This document shows, piece by piece, positions 40,701 through 51,700 of a stretch of DNA of 64,000 nt (positions within the stretch are counted from its first letter, which is position 1; the number at the start of each line of letters is the position of its first letter). Source of the DNA: Auanema rhodensis (lineage: Eukaryota > Nematoda > Chromadorea > Rhabditida > Rhabditidae). The stretch lies in NCBI GenBank assembly GCA_964057225.1, contig OZ059900.1, positions 23,265,638-23,329,637 on the forward strand, in the 5' to 3' direction. The notes under the pieces were generated by a model. The model worked only from the letters and a program-made list of their open reading frames with translations, was not told where the DNA came from and searched no databases. The translations under genes were made by a program, and so were the position numbers.

Positions 40701-42320
40701 CTCAAAATTGTTCGTACAACGTCTAGTTCCACTTTCACGACAAAAAAACAGGGGTTAGAAAATTTAGGAAATTAGCATATTCTGAGGGCACGCCCCTTAT
40801 GGCTAATATTGATTAAATCGATTTTTGTTCATATGAGTCGTCAAATGCAACGAATTTCAGCGTGTTACATACTAAAATGAAGCATTTTACATGCTGAACA
40901 TTAGAAAAATACAAAAACACAGTTTTTCCCATGAGAAATATTTTATTATGCTGGAAAACCAGTTTTTGGAAATTTCGCTGTAAACAAGGTTTGACTTACG
41001 ATTTCATGTGTTCAAACTCATGCAATGTCAATGAAACCTAGCTCAAAATTGTTCGTACAACGTCTAGTTCCACTTTCACGACAAAAAAACAGGGGTTAGA
41101 AAATTTAGGAAATTAGCATATTCTGAGGGCACGCCCCTTATGGCTAATATTGATTAAATCGATTTTTGTTCATATGAGTCGTCAAATGCAACGAATTTCA
41201 GTGTGTTACATACTAAAATGAAGTATTTTACATGCTGAACACTAGAAAAATACAAAAACACAGTATTTCCCATGAGAAATATTTTATTATGCTGGAAAAC
41301 CAGTTTTTGGACATTTCGCTGTAAACAAGGTTTTGACTTACGATTTCATGTGTTCAAACTCATGCAATGTCAATGAAACCTAGCTCAAAATTGTTCCTAC
41401 AACGTCTAGTTCCACTTTCACGACAAAAAACAGGGGTTAGAAAATTAAGGAAATTAGCATATTCTGAGGGCACGCCCCTTATGGCTAATATTGATTAAAT
41501 CGATTTTTGTTCATATGAGTCGTCAAATGCAACGAATTTCAGCGTGTTACATACTAAAATGAAGCATTTTACATGCTGAACATTAGAAAAATACAAAAAC
41601 ACAGTTTTTCCCATGAGAAATATTTTATTATGCTGGAAAACCAGTTTTTGGAAATTTCGCTGTAAACAAGGTTTTGACTTACGATTTCATGTGTTCAAAC
41701 TCATGCAATGTCAATGAAACCTAGCTCAAAATTGTTCGTACAACGTCTAGTTCCACTTTCACGACAAAAAAACAGGGGTTAGAAAATTAAGGAAATTAGC
41801 ATATTCTGAGGGCACGCCCCTTATGGCTAATATTGATTTAAACGATTTTTGTTCATATGAGTAGTCAAATGCAACGAATTTCAGCGTGTTACATACTAAA
41901 ATGAAGCATTTCACATGCTGAACACTAGAAAAATACAAAAACACAGTATTTCCCATGAGAAATATTTTATTATGCTGGAAAACCAGTTTTTGGAAATTTC
42001 GCTGTAAACAAGGTTTGACTTACGATTTCATGTGTTCAAACTCATGCAATGTCAATGAAACCTAGCTCAAAATTGTTCGTACAACGTCTAGTTCCACTTT
42101 CACGACAAAAAAACAGGGGTTAGAAAATTTAGGAAATTAGCATATTCTGAGGGCACGCCCCTTATGGCTAATATTGATTAAATCGATTTTTGTTCATATG
42201 AGTCGTCAAATGCAACGAATTTCAGCGTGTTACATACTAAAATGAAGCATTTTACATGCTGAACATTAGAAAAATACAAAAACACAGTTTTTCCCATGAG
42301 AAATATTTTATTATGCTGGA
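33600..42320 (-). repeat. 15-unit (5121-bp) spaced duplication
   Basis: About 33.6-37.2 kb is repeated at 38.7-42.3 kb. Marks: GGTTTTCAC (33821, 38942), CACTAAAAAAAT (34414, 39535), TACTGAAATG (35070, 40191) and three open-frame units (33907/39028, 35273/40394, 36638/41759), all 5121 bp apart. GACAACAAAAC (about 34937) and CAGTGTGTT (about 41202) are private to one copy each. The pair embeds part of the 3073-bp repeat, so it arose later. Confidence 0.83.
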
Positions 42321-43815
42321 AAACCAGTTTTTGGAAATTTCGCTGTAAACAAGGTTTGACTTACGATTTCATGTGTTCAAACTCATGCAATGTCAATGAA
42401 ACCTAGCTCAAAATTGTTCGTACAACGTCTAGTTCCACTTTCACGACAAAAAAACAGGGGTTAGAAAATTTAGGAAATTAGCATATTCTGAGGGCACGCC
42501 CCTTATGGCTAATATTGATTAAATCGATTTTTGTTCATATGAGTCGTCAAATGCAACGAATTTCAGCGTGTTACATACTAAAATGAAGTATTTTACATGC
42601 TGAACACTAGAAAAATACAAAAACACAGTATTTCCCATGAGAAATATTTTATTATGCTGGAAAACCAGTTTTTGGACATTTCGCTGTAAACAAGGTTTTG
42701 ACTTACGATTTCATGTGTTCAAACTCATGCAATGTCAATGAAACCTAGCTCAAAATTGTTCCTACAACGTCTAGTTCCACTTTCACGACAAAAAAACAGG
42801 GGTTAGAAAATTAAGGAAATTAGCATATTCTGAGGGCACGCCCCTTATGGCTAATATTGATTAAATCGATTTTTGTTCATATGAGTCGTCAAATGCAACG
42901 AATTTCAGCGTGTTACATACTAAAATGAAGCATTTTACATGCTGAACACTGAAAAAATACAAAAACACAGTATTTCCCATGAGAAATATTTTATTATGCT
43001 GGAAAACCAGTTTTTGGAAATTTCGCTGTAAACAAGGTTTTGACTTACGATTTCATGTGTTCAAACTCATGCAATGTCAACGAAACCTAGCTCAAAATTG
43101 TTCGTACAACGTCTAGTTCCACTTTCACGACAAAAAAACAGGGGTTAGAAAATTAAGGAAATTAGCATATTCTGAGGGCACGCCCCTTATGGCTAATATT
43201 GATTAAATCGATTTTTGTTCATATGAGTCGTCAAATGCAACGAATTTCAGCGTGTTACATACTAAAATGAAGCATTTTACATGCTGAACACTAGAAAAAT
43301 ACAAAAACACAGTATTTCCCACGAGAAATATTTTATTATGCTGGAAAACCAGTTTTTGGAAATTTCGCTGTAAACAAGGTTTTGACTTACGATTTCATGT
43401 GTTCAAACTCATGCAATGTCAATGAAACCTAGCTCAAAATTGTTCGTACAACGTCTAGTTCCACTTTCACGACAAAAAAACAGGGGTTAGAAAGTTAAGG
43501 AAATTAGCATATTCTGAGGGCACGCCCCTTATGGCTAATATTGATTAAATCGATTTTTGTTCATATGAGTCGTCAAATGCAACGAATTTCAGCGTGTTAC
43601 ATACTAAAATGAAGCATTTTACATGCTGAACACTAGAAAAATACAAAAACACAGTATTTCCCATGAGAAATATTTTATTATGCTGGAAAACCAGTTTTTG
43701 GAAATTTCGCTGTAAACAAGGTTTTGACTTACGATTTCATGTGTTCAAACTCATGCAATGTCAATGAAACCTAGTTCAAAATTGTTCGTACAACGTCTAG
43801 TTCCACTTTCACGAC

Positions 43816-43847
43816 AAAAAAACAGGGGTTAAAAAAAACAGGGGTTA
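43816..43847 (-). repeat. 16-bp tandem duplication, copy 1
   Basis: The 16-mer AAAAAAACAGGGGTTA occurs twice in a row, giving a 358-bp monomer. The following unit carries the linked pair TGCAGCG and CAGCTTGTT (43940 onward). Confidence 0.93.
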
Positions 43848-46567
43848 GAAAATTAAGGAAATTAGCATATTCTGAGGGCACGCCCCTTATGGCTAATATT
43901 GATTAAATCGATTTTTGTTCATATGAGTCGTCAAATGCAGCGAATTTCAGCTTGTTACATACTAAAATGAAGCATTTTACATGCTGAACACTAGAAAAAT
44001 ACAAAAACACAGTATTTCCCATGAGAAATATTTTATTATGCTGGAAAACCAGTTTTTGGAAATTTCGCTGTAAACAAGGTTTTGACTTACGATTTCATGT
44101 GTTCAAACTCATGCAATGTCAACGAAACCTAGCTCAAAATTGTTCGTACAACGTCTAGTTCCACTTTCACGACAAAAAAACAGGGGTTAGAAAATTAAGG
44201 AAATTAGCATATTCTGAGGGCACGCCCCTTATGGCTAATATTGATTAAATCGATTTTTGTTCATATGAGTCGTCAAATGCAACGAATTTCAGCGTGTTAC
44301 ATACTAAAATGAAGCATTTTACATGCTGAACACTAGAAAAATACAAAAACACAGTATTTCCCATGAGAAATATTTTATTATGCTGGAAAACCAGTTTTAG
44401 GAAATTTCGCTGTAAACAAGGTTTTGACTTACGATTTCATGTGTTCAAACTCATGCAATGTCAATGAAACCTAGTTCAAAATTGTTCGTACAACGTCTAG
44501 TTCCACTTTCACGACAAAAAAACAGGGGTTAGAAAATTAAGGAAATTAGCATATTCTGAGGGCACGCCCCTTATGGCTAATATTGATTAAATCGATTTTT
44601 GTTCATATGAGTCGTCAAATGCAACGAATTTCAGCGTGTTACATACTAAAATGAAGCATTTTACATGCTGAACACTAGAAAAATACAAAAACACAGTATT
44701 TCCCACGAGAAATATTTTATTATGCTGGAAAACCAGTTTTAGGAAATTTCGCTGTGAACAAGGTTTTGACTTACGATTTCATGTGTTCAAACTCATGCAA
44801 TGTCAATGAAACCTAGTTCAAAATTGTTCGTACAACGTCTAGTTCCACTTTCACGACAAAAAAACAGGGGTTAGAAAATTAAGGAAATTAGCATATTCTG
44901 AGGGCACGCCCCTTATGGCTAATATTGATTAAATCGATTTTTGTTCATATGAGTCGTCAAATGCAACGAATTTCAGCGTGTTACATACTAAAATGAAGCA
45001 TTTTACATGCTGAACACTAGAAAAATACAAAAACACAGTATTTCCCACGAGAAATATTTTATTATGCTGGAAAACCAGTTTTTGGAAATTTCGCTGTAAA
45101 CAAGGTTTTGACTTACGATTTCATGTGTTCAAACTCATGCAATGTCAATGAAACCTAGCTCAAAATTGTTCGTACAACGTCTAGTTCCACTTTCACGACA
45201 AAAAAACAGGGGTTAGAAAATTAAGGAAATTAGCATATTCTGAGGGCACGCCCCTTATGGCTAATATTGATTAAATCGATTTTTGTTCATATGAGTCGTC
45301 AAATGCAACGAATTTCAGCGTGTTACATACTAAAATGAAGCATTTTACATGCTGAACACTAGAAAAATACAAAAACACAGTATTTCCCATTAGAAATATT
45401 TTATTATGCTGGAAAACCAGTTTTAGGAAATTTCGCTGTAAACAAGGTTTTGACTTACGATTTCATGTGTTCAAACTCATGCAATGTCAATGAAACCTAG
45501 TTCAAAATTGTTCGTACAACGTCTAGTTCCACTTTCACGACAAAAAAACAGGGGTTAGAAAATTAAGGAAATTAGCATATTCTGAGGGCACGCCCCTTAT
45601 GGCTAATATTGATTAAATCGATTTTTGTTCATATGAGTCGTCAAATGCAACGAATTTCAGCGTGTTACATACTAAAATGAAGCATTTTACATGCTGAACA
45701 CTAGAAAAATACAAAAACACAGTATTTCCCACGAGAAATATTTTATTATGCTGGAAAACCAGTTTTAGGAAATTTCGCTGTGAACAAGGTTTTGACTTAC
45801 GATTTCATGTGTTCAAACTCATGCAATGTCAATGAAACCTAGCTCAAAATTGTTCGTACAACGTCTAGTTCCACTTTCACGACAAAAAAACAGGGGTTAG
45901 AAAATTAAGGAAATTAGCATATTCTGAGGGCACGCCCCTTATGGCTAATATTGATTAAATCGATTTTTGTTCATATGAGTCGTCAAATGCAACGAATTTC
46001 AGCGTGTTACATACTAAAATGAAGCATTTTACATGCTGAACACTAGAAAAATACAAAAACACAGTATTTCCCACGAGAAATATTTTATTATGCTGGAAAA
46101 CCAGTTTTTGGAAATTTCGCTGTAAACAAGGTTTTGACTTACGATTTCATGTGTTCAAACTCATGCAATGTCAATGAAACCTAGCTCAAAATTGTTCGTA
46201 CAACGTCTAGTTCCACTTTCACGACAAAAAAACAGGGGTTAGAAAATTAAGGAAATTAGCATATTCTGAGGGCACGCCCCTTATGGCTAATATTGATTAA
46301 ATCGATTTTTGTTCATATGAGTCGTCAAATGCAACGAATTTCAGCGTGTTACATACTAAAATGAAGCATTTTACATGCTGAACACTAGAAAAATACAAAA
46401 ACACAGTATTTCCCATGAGAAATATTTTATTATGCTGGAAAACCAGTTTTTGGAAATTTCGCTGTAAACAAGGTTTTGACTTACGATTTCATGTGTTCAA
46501 ACTCATGCAATGTCAATGAAACCTAGTTCAAAATTGTTCGTACAACGTCTAGTTCCACTTTCACGAC

Positions 46568-46599
46568 AAAAAAACAGGGGTTAAAAAAAACAGGGGTTA
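46568..46599 (-). repeat. 16-bp tandem duplication, copy 2
   Basis: Identical 16-bp duplication 2752 bp after copy 1 (eight monomers plus 16 bp), again followed by TGCAGCG and CAGCTTGTT (46692, 46704). It marks an 8-unit higher-order repeat at the right end of block B. A mirror of the base changes, without the 16-bp duplication, sits in block C at 50349-50361. Confidence 0.92.
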
Positions 46600-46983
46600 G
46601 AAAATTAAGGAAATTAGCATATTCTGAGGGCACGCCCCTTATGGCTAATATTGATTAAATCGATTTTTGTTCATATGAGTCGTCAAATGCAGCGAATTTC
46701 AGCTTGTTACATACTAAAATGAAGCATTTTACATGCTGAACACTAGAAAAATACAAAAACACAGTATTTCCCATGAGAAATATTTTATTATGCTGGAAAA
46801 CCAGTTTTTGGAAATTTCGCTGTAAACAAGGTTTTGACTTACGATTTCATGTGTTCAAACTCATGCAATGTCAATGAAACCTAGCTCAAAATTGTTCGTA
46901 CAACGTCTAGTTCCACTTTCACGACAAAAAAACAGGGGTTAGAAAATTAAGGAAATTAGCATATTCTGAGGGCACGCCCCTTA

Positions 46984-47784
46984 AGGCTAATATTGATTAA
47001 ATCGATTTTTGTTCATATGAGTCGTCAAATGCAACGAATTTCAGCGTGTTACATACTAAAATGAAGCATTTTACATGCTGAACACTAGAAAAATACAAAA
47101 ACACAGTATTTCCCATGAGAAATATTTTATTATGCTGGAAAACCAGTTTTTGGAAATTTCGCTGTAAACAAGGTTTTGACTTACGATTTCATGTGTTCAA
47201 ACTCATGCAATGTCAATGAAACCTAGCTTAAAATTGTTCGTACAACGTCTAGTTCCACTTTCACGACAAAAAAACAGGGGTTAGAAAATTAAGGAAATTA
47301 GCATATTCTGAGGGCACGCCCCTTATGGCTAATATTGATTAAATCGACTTTTGTTCATATGAGTCGTCAAATGCAACGAATTTCAGCGTGTTACATACTA
47401 AAATGAAGCATTTTACATGCTGAACACTGAAAAAATACAAAAACACAGTATTTCCCATGAGAAATATTTTATTATGCTGGAAAACCAGTTTTTGGAAATT
47501 TCGCTGTAAACAAGGTTTTGACTTACGATTTCATGTGTTCAAACTCATGCAATGTCAACGAAACCTAGCTCAAAATTGTTCGTACAACGTCTAGTTCCAC
47601 TTTCACGACAAAAAAACAGGGGTTAGAAAATTAAGGAAATTAGCATATTCTGAGGGCACGCCCCTTATGGCTAATATTGATTAAATCGATTTTTGTTCAT
47701 ATGAGTCGTCAAATGCAACGAATTTCAGCGTGTTACATACTAAAATGAAGCATTTTACATGCTGAACACTAGAAAAATACAAAA
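46984..47784 (-). repeat. Left arm of the short-spacer palindrome
   Basis: The arm is marked by five rare variants: CCTTAAGG (46984), AGCTTAAAA (47229), ATCGACTT (47348), CACTGAAAAA (47429) and GTCAACGAAACC (47559). Each has an exact mirror partner in the other arm with coordinates summing to 95685. The arm ends at A47784, which is also the first base that can be read as forward array, so the join has 1-nt microhomology. Confidence 0.88.
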
Positions 47785-47900
47785 TTGACATTGCATGAGT
47801 TTGAACACATGAAATCGTAAGTCAAAACCTTGTTTACAGCGAAATTTCCAAAAACTGGTTTTCCAGCATAATAAAATATTTCTCGTGGGAAATACTGTGT
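47785..47900 (+). other. 116-bp palindrome spacer at strand-switch junction 2
   Basis: Left of the join the reverse monomer stops at phase 56; right of it the forward monomer starts at phase 281/282. The spacer holds phases 282-342 and 1-55, present once. Transcribed or single-stranded DNA here could fold into a stem of 0.8 kb or more with this loop. It carries a CTCGTGGG variant near 47883. Confidence 0.85.
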
Positions 47901-48701
47901 TTTTGTATTTTTCTAGTGTTCAGCATGTAAAATGCTTCATTTTAGTATGTAACACGCTGAAATTCGTTGCATTTGACGACTCATATGAACAAAAATCGAT
48001 TTAATCAATATTAGCCATAAGGGGCGTGCCCTCAGAATATGCTAATTTCCTTAATTTTCTAACCCCTGTTTTTTTGTCGTGAAAGTGGAACTAGACGTTG
48101 TACGAACAATTTTGAGCTAGGTTTCGTTGACATTGCATGAGTTTGAACACATGAAATCGTAAGTCAAAACCTTGTTTACAGCGAAATTTCCAAAAACTGG
48201 TTTTCCAGCATAATAAAATATTTCTCATGGGAAATACTGTGTTTTTGTATTTTTTCAGTGTTCAGCATGTAAAATGCTTCATTTTAGTATGTAACACGCT
48301 GAAATTCGTTGCATTTGACGACTCATATGAACAAAAGTCGATTTAATCAATATTAGCCATAAGGGGCGTGCCCTCAGAATATGCTAATTTCCTTAATTTT
48401 CTAACCCCTGTTTTTTTGTCGTGAAAGTGGAACTAGACGTTGTACGAACAATTTTAAGCTAGGTTTCATTGACATTGCATGAGTTTGAACACATGAAATC
48501 GTAAGTCAAAACCTTGTTTACAGCGAAATTTCCAAAAACTGGTTTTCCAGCATAATAAAATATTTCTCATGGGAAATACTGTGTTTTTGTATTTTTCTAG
48601 TGTTCAGCATGTAAAATGCTTCATTTTAGTATGTAACACGCTGAAATTCGTTGCATTTGACGACTCATATGAACAAAAATCGATTTAATCAATATTAGCC
48701 T
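47901..48701 (+). repeat. Right arm of the short-spacer palindrome
   Basis: Mirror copy of 46984-47784, with matching variants at 48126 (GGTTTCGTTGAC), 48256 (TTTTTTCAGTG), 48337 (AAAAGTCG), 48456 (TTTTAAGCT) and 48701 (GCCTTAAGG). Just beyond, GTAGAAC (48771) and a GGTTTCG (48810) have no mirror, so close pairing ends between 48701 and 48771. Confidence 0.88.
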
Positions 48702-51700
48702 TAAGGGGCGTGCCCTCAGAATATGCTAATTTCCTTAATTTTCTAACCCCTGTTTTTTTGTCGTGAAAGTAGAACTAGACGTTGTACGAACAATTTTGAG
48801 CTAGGTTTCGTTGACATTGCATGAGTTTGAACACATGAAATCGTAAGTCAAAACCTTGTTTACAGCGAAATTTCCAAAAACTGGTTTTCCAGCATAATAA
48901 AATATTTCTCATGGGAAATACTGTGTTTTTGTATTTTTCCAGTGTTCAGCATGTAAAATGCTTCATTTTAGTATGTAACACGCTGAAATTCGTTGCATTT
49001 GACGACTCATATGAACAAAAATCGATTTAATCAATATTAGCCATAAGGGGCGTGCCCTCAGAATATGCTAATTTCCTTAATTTTCTAACCCCTGTTTTTT
49101 TGTCGTGAAAGTGGAACTAGACGTTGTACGAACAATTTTGAGCTAGGTTTCGTTGACATTGCATGAGTTTGAACACATGAAATCGTAAGTCAAAACCTTG
49201 TTTACAGCGAAATTTCCAAAAACTGGTTTTCCAGCATAATAAAATATTTCTCATGGGAAATACTGTGTTTTTGTATTTTTCCAGTGTTCAGCATGTAAAA
49301 TGCTTCATTTTAGTATGTAACACGCTGAAATTCGTTGCATTTGACGACTCATATGAACAAAAATCGATTTAATCAATATTAGCCATAAGGGGCGTGCCCT
49401 CAGAATATGCTAATTTCCTTAATTTTCTAACCCCTGTTTTTTTGTCGTGAAAGTGGAACTAGACGTTGTACGAACAATTTTGAGCTAGGTTTCATTGACA
49501 TTGCATGAGTTTGAACACATGAAATCGTAAGTCAAAACCTTGTTTACAGCGAAATTTCCAAAAACTGGTTTTCCAGCATAATAAAATATTTCTCATGGGA
49601 AATACTGTGTTTTTGTATTTTTCTAGTGTTCAGCATGTAAAATGCTTCATTTTAGTATGTAACACGCTGAAATTCGTTGCATTTGACGACTCATATGAAC
49701 AAAAATCGATTTAATCAATATTAGCCATAAGGGGCGTGCCCTCAGAATATGCTAATTTCCTTAATTTTCTAACCCCTGTTTTTTTGTCGTGAAAGTGGAA
49801 CTAGACGTTGTACGAACAATTTTGAGCTAGGTTTCATTGACATTGCATGAGTTTGAACACATGAAATCGTAAGTCAAAACCTTGTTTACAGCGAAATTTC
49901 CAAAAACTGGTTTTCCAGCATAATAAAATATTTCTCATGGGAAATACTGTGTTTTTGTATTTTTCTAGTGTTCAACATGTAAAATGCTTCATTTTAGTAT
50001 GTAACACGCTAAAATTCGTTGCATTTGACGACTCATATGAACAAAAATCGATTTAATCAATATTAGCCATAAGGGGCGTGCCCTCAGAATATGCTAATTT
50101 CCCTAATTTTCTAACCCCTGTTTTTTTGTCGTGAAAGTGGAACTAGACGTTGTACGAACAATTTTGAGCTAGGTTTCGTTGACATTGCATGAGTTTGAAC
50201 ACATGAAATCGTAAGTCAAAACCTTGTTTACAGCGAAATTTCCAAAAACTGGTTTTCCAGCATAATAAAATATTTCTCATGGGAAATACTGTGTTTTTGT
50301 ATTTTTCTAGTGTTCAGCATGTAAAATGTTTCATTTTAGTATGTAACAAGCTGAAATTCGCTGCATTTGACGACTCATATGAACAAAAATCGATTTAATC
50401 AATATTAGCCATAAGGGGCGTGCCCTCAGAATATGCTAATTTCCTTAATTTTCTAACCCCTGTTTTTTTGTCGTGAAAGTGGAACTAGACGTTGTACGAA
50501 CAATTTTGAGCTAGGTTTCATTGACATTGCATGAGTTTGAACACATGAAATCGTAAGTCAAAACCTTGTTTACAGCGAAATTTCCAAAAACTGGTTTTCC
50601 AGCATAATAAAATATTTCTCATGGGAAATACTGTGTTTTTGTATTTTTCTAGTGTTCAGCATGTAAAATGCTTCATTTTAGTATGTAACACGCTAAAATT
50701 CGTTGCATTTGACGACTCATATGAACAAAAATCGATTTAATCAATATTAGCCATAAGGGGCGTGCCCTCAGAATATGCTAATTTCCCTAATTTTCTAACC
50801 CCTGTTTTTTTGTCGTGAAAGTGGAACTAGACGTTGTACGAACAATTTTGAGCTAGGTTTCATTGACATTGCATGAGTTTGAACACATGAAATCGTAAGT
50901 CAAAACCTTGTTTAAAGCGAAATTTCCAAAAACTGGTTTTCCAGCATAATAAAATATTTCTCATGGGAAATACTGTGTTTTTGTATTTTTCTAGTGTTCA
51001 GCATGTAAAATGCTTCATTTTAGTATGTAACACGCTGAAATTCGTTGCATTTGACGACTCATATGAACAAAAATCGATTTAATCAATATTAGCCATAAGG
51101 GGCGTGCCCTCAGAATATGCTAATTTCCTTAATTTTCTAACCCCTGTTTTTTTGTCGTGAAAGTGGAACTACACGTTGTACGAACAATTTTGAGCTAGGT
51201 TTTATTGACATTGCATGAGTTTGAACACATGAAATCGTAAGTCAAAACCTTGTTTACAGCGAAATTTCCAAAAACTGGTTTTCCAGCATAATAAAATATT
51301 TCTCGTGGGAAATACTGTGTTTTTGTATTTTTCTAGTGTTCAGCATGTAAAATGTTTCATTTTAGTATGTAACACGCTGAAATTCTTTGCATTTGACGAC
51401 TCATATGAACAAAAATCGATTTAATCAATATTAGCCATAAGGGGCGTGCCCTCAGAATATGCTAATTTCCTTAATTTTCTAACCCCTGTTTTTTTGTCGT
51501 GAAAGTGGAACTAGACGTTGTACGAACAATTTTGAGCTAGGTTTCATTGACATTGCATGAGTTTGAACACATGAAATCGTAAGTCAAAACCTTGTTTACA
51601 GCGAAATTTCCAAAAACTGGTTTTCCAGCATAATAAAATATTTCTCATGGGAAATACTGTGTTTTTGTATTTTTCTAGTGTTCAGCATGTAAAATGCTTC

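Larger units (their letters stand above)
7394..47784 (-). repeat. Satellite block B, reverse-oriented tandem array
   Basis: About 118 copies of the same monomer in reverse orientation, spanning 40.4 kb. Monomers are 341 or 342 bp; the shorter ones have lost one base from a T run (AAGGTTTGAC for AAGGTTTTGAC) or from the A7 run (A6). This is the most diverse block, with several linked-variant subtypes, nested higher-order repeats, a 48-bp deletion monomer, four 63-bp partial duplications and two 16-bp duplications. It starts at monomer phase 249 and ends at phase 56. All apparent open frames lie here and are shadows of the repeat. There is no unique sequence. Confidence 0.97.

Noticed and set aside
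11115-41956. Twenty near-identical open frames of 61-65 codons on the minus strand of block B as a small-protein gene family
   Set aside because: They are the same stretch of satellite, exist only where a two-base variant removes a stop, occur in the middle of the tandem unit, have no separate flanks, and vary in step with the repeat rather than by codon position.
7386-47785. Transposon or retroelement insertion as the cause of the strand switches
   Set aside because: No foreign sequence, terminal repeats or target-site duplication lies at either junction; satellite abuts satellite.
7386-47785. Pure assembly artefact for both strand switches
   Set aside because: Arms are imperfect: one monomer difference at the left switch, private changes at both, and different spacers. 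A fold-back read artefact would give near-exact arms with almost no spacer. It cannot be excluded without reads, so it remains a check rather than a conclusion.
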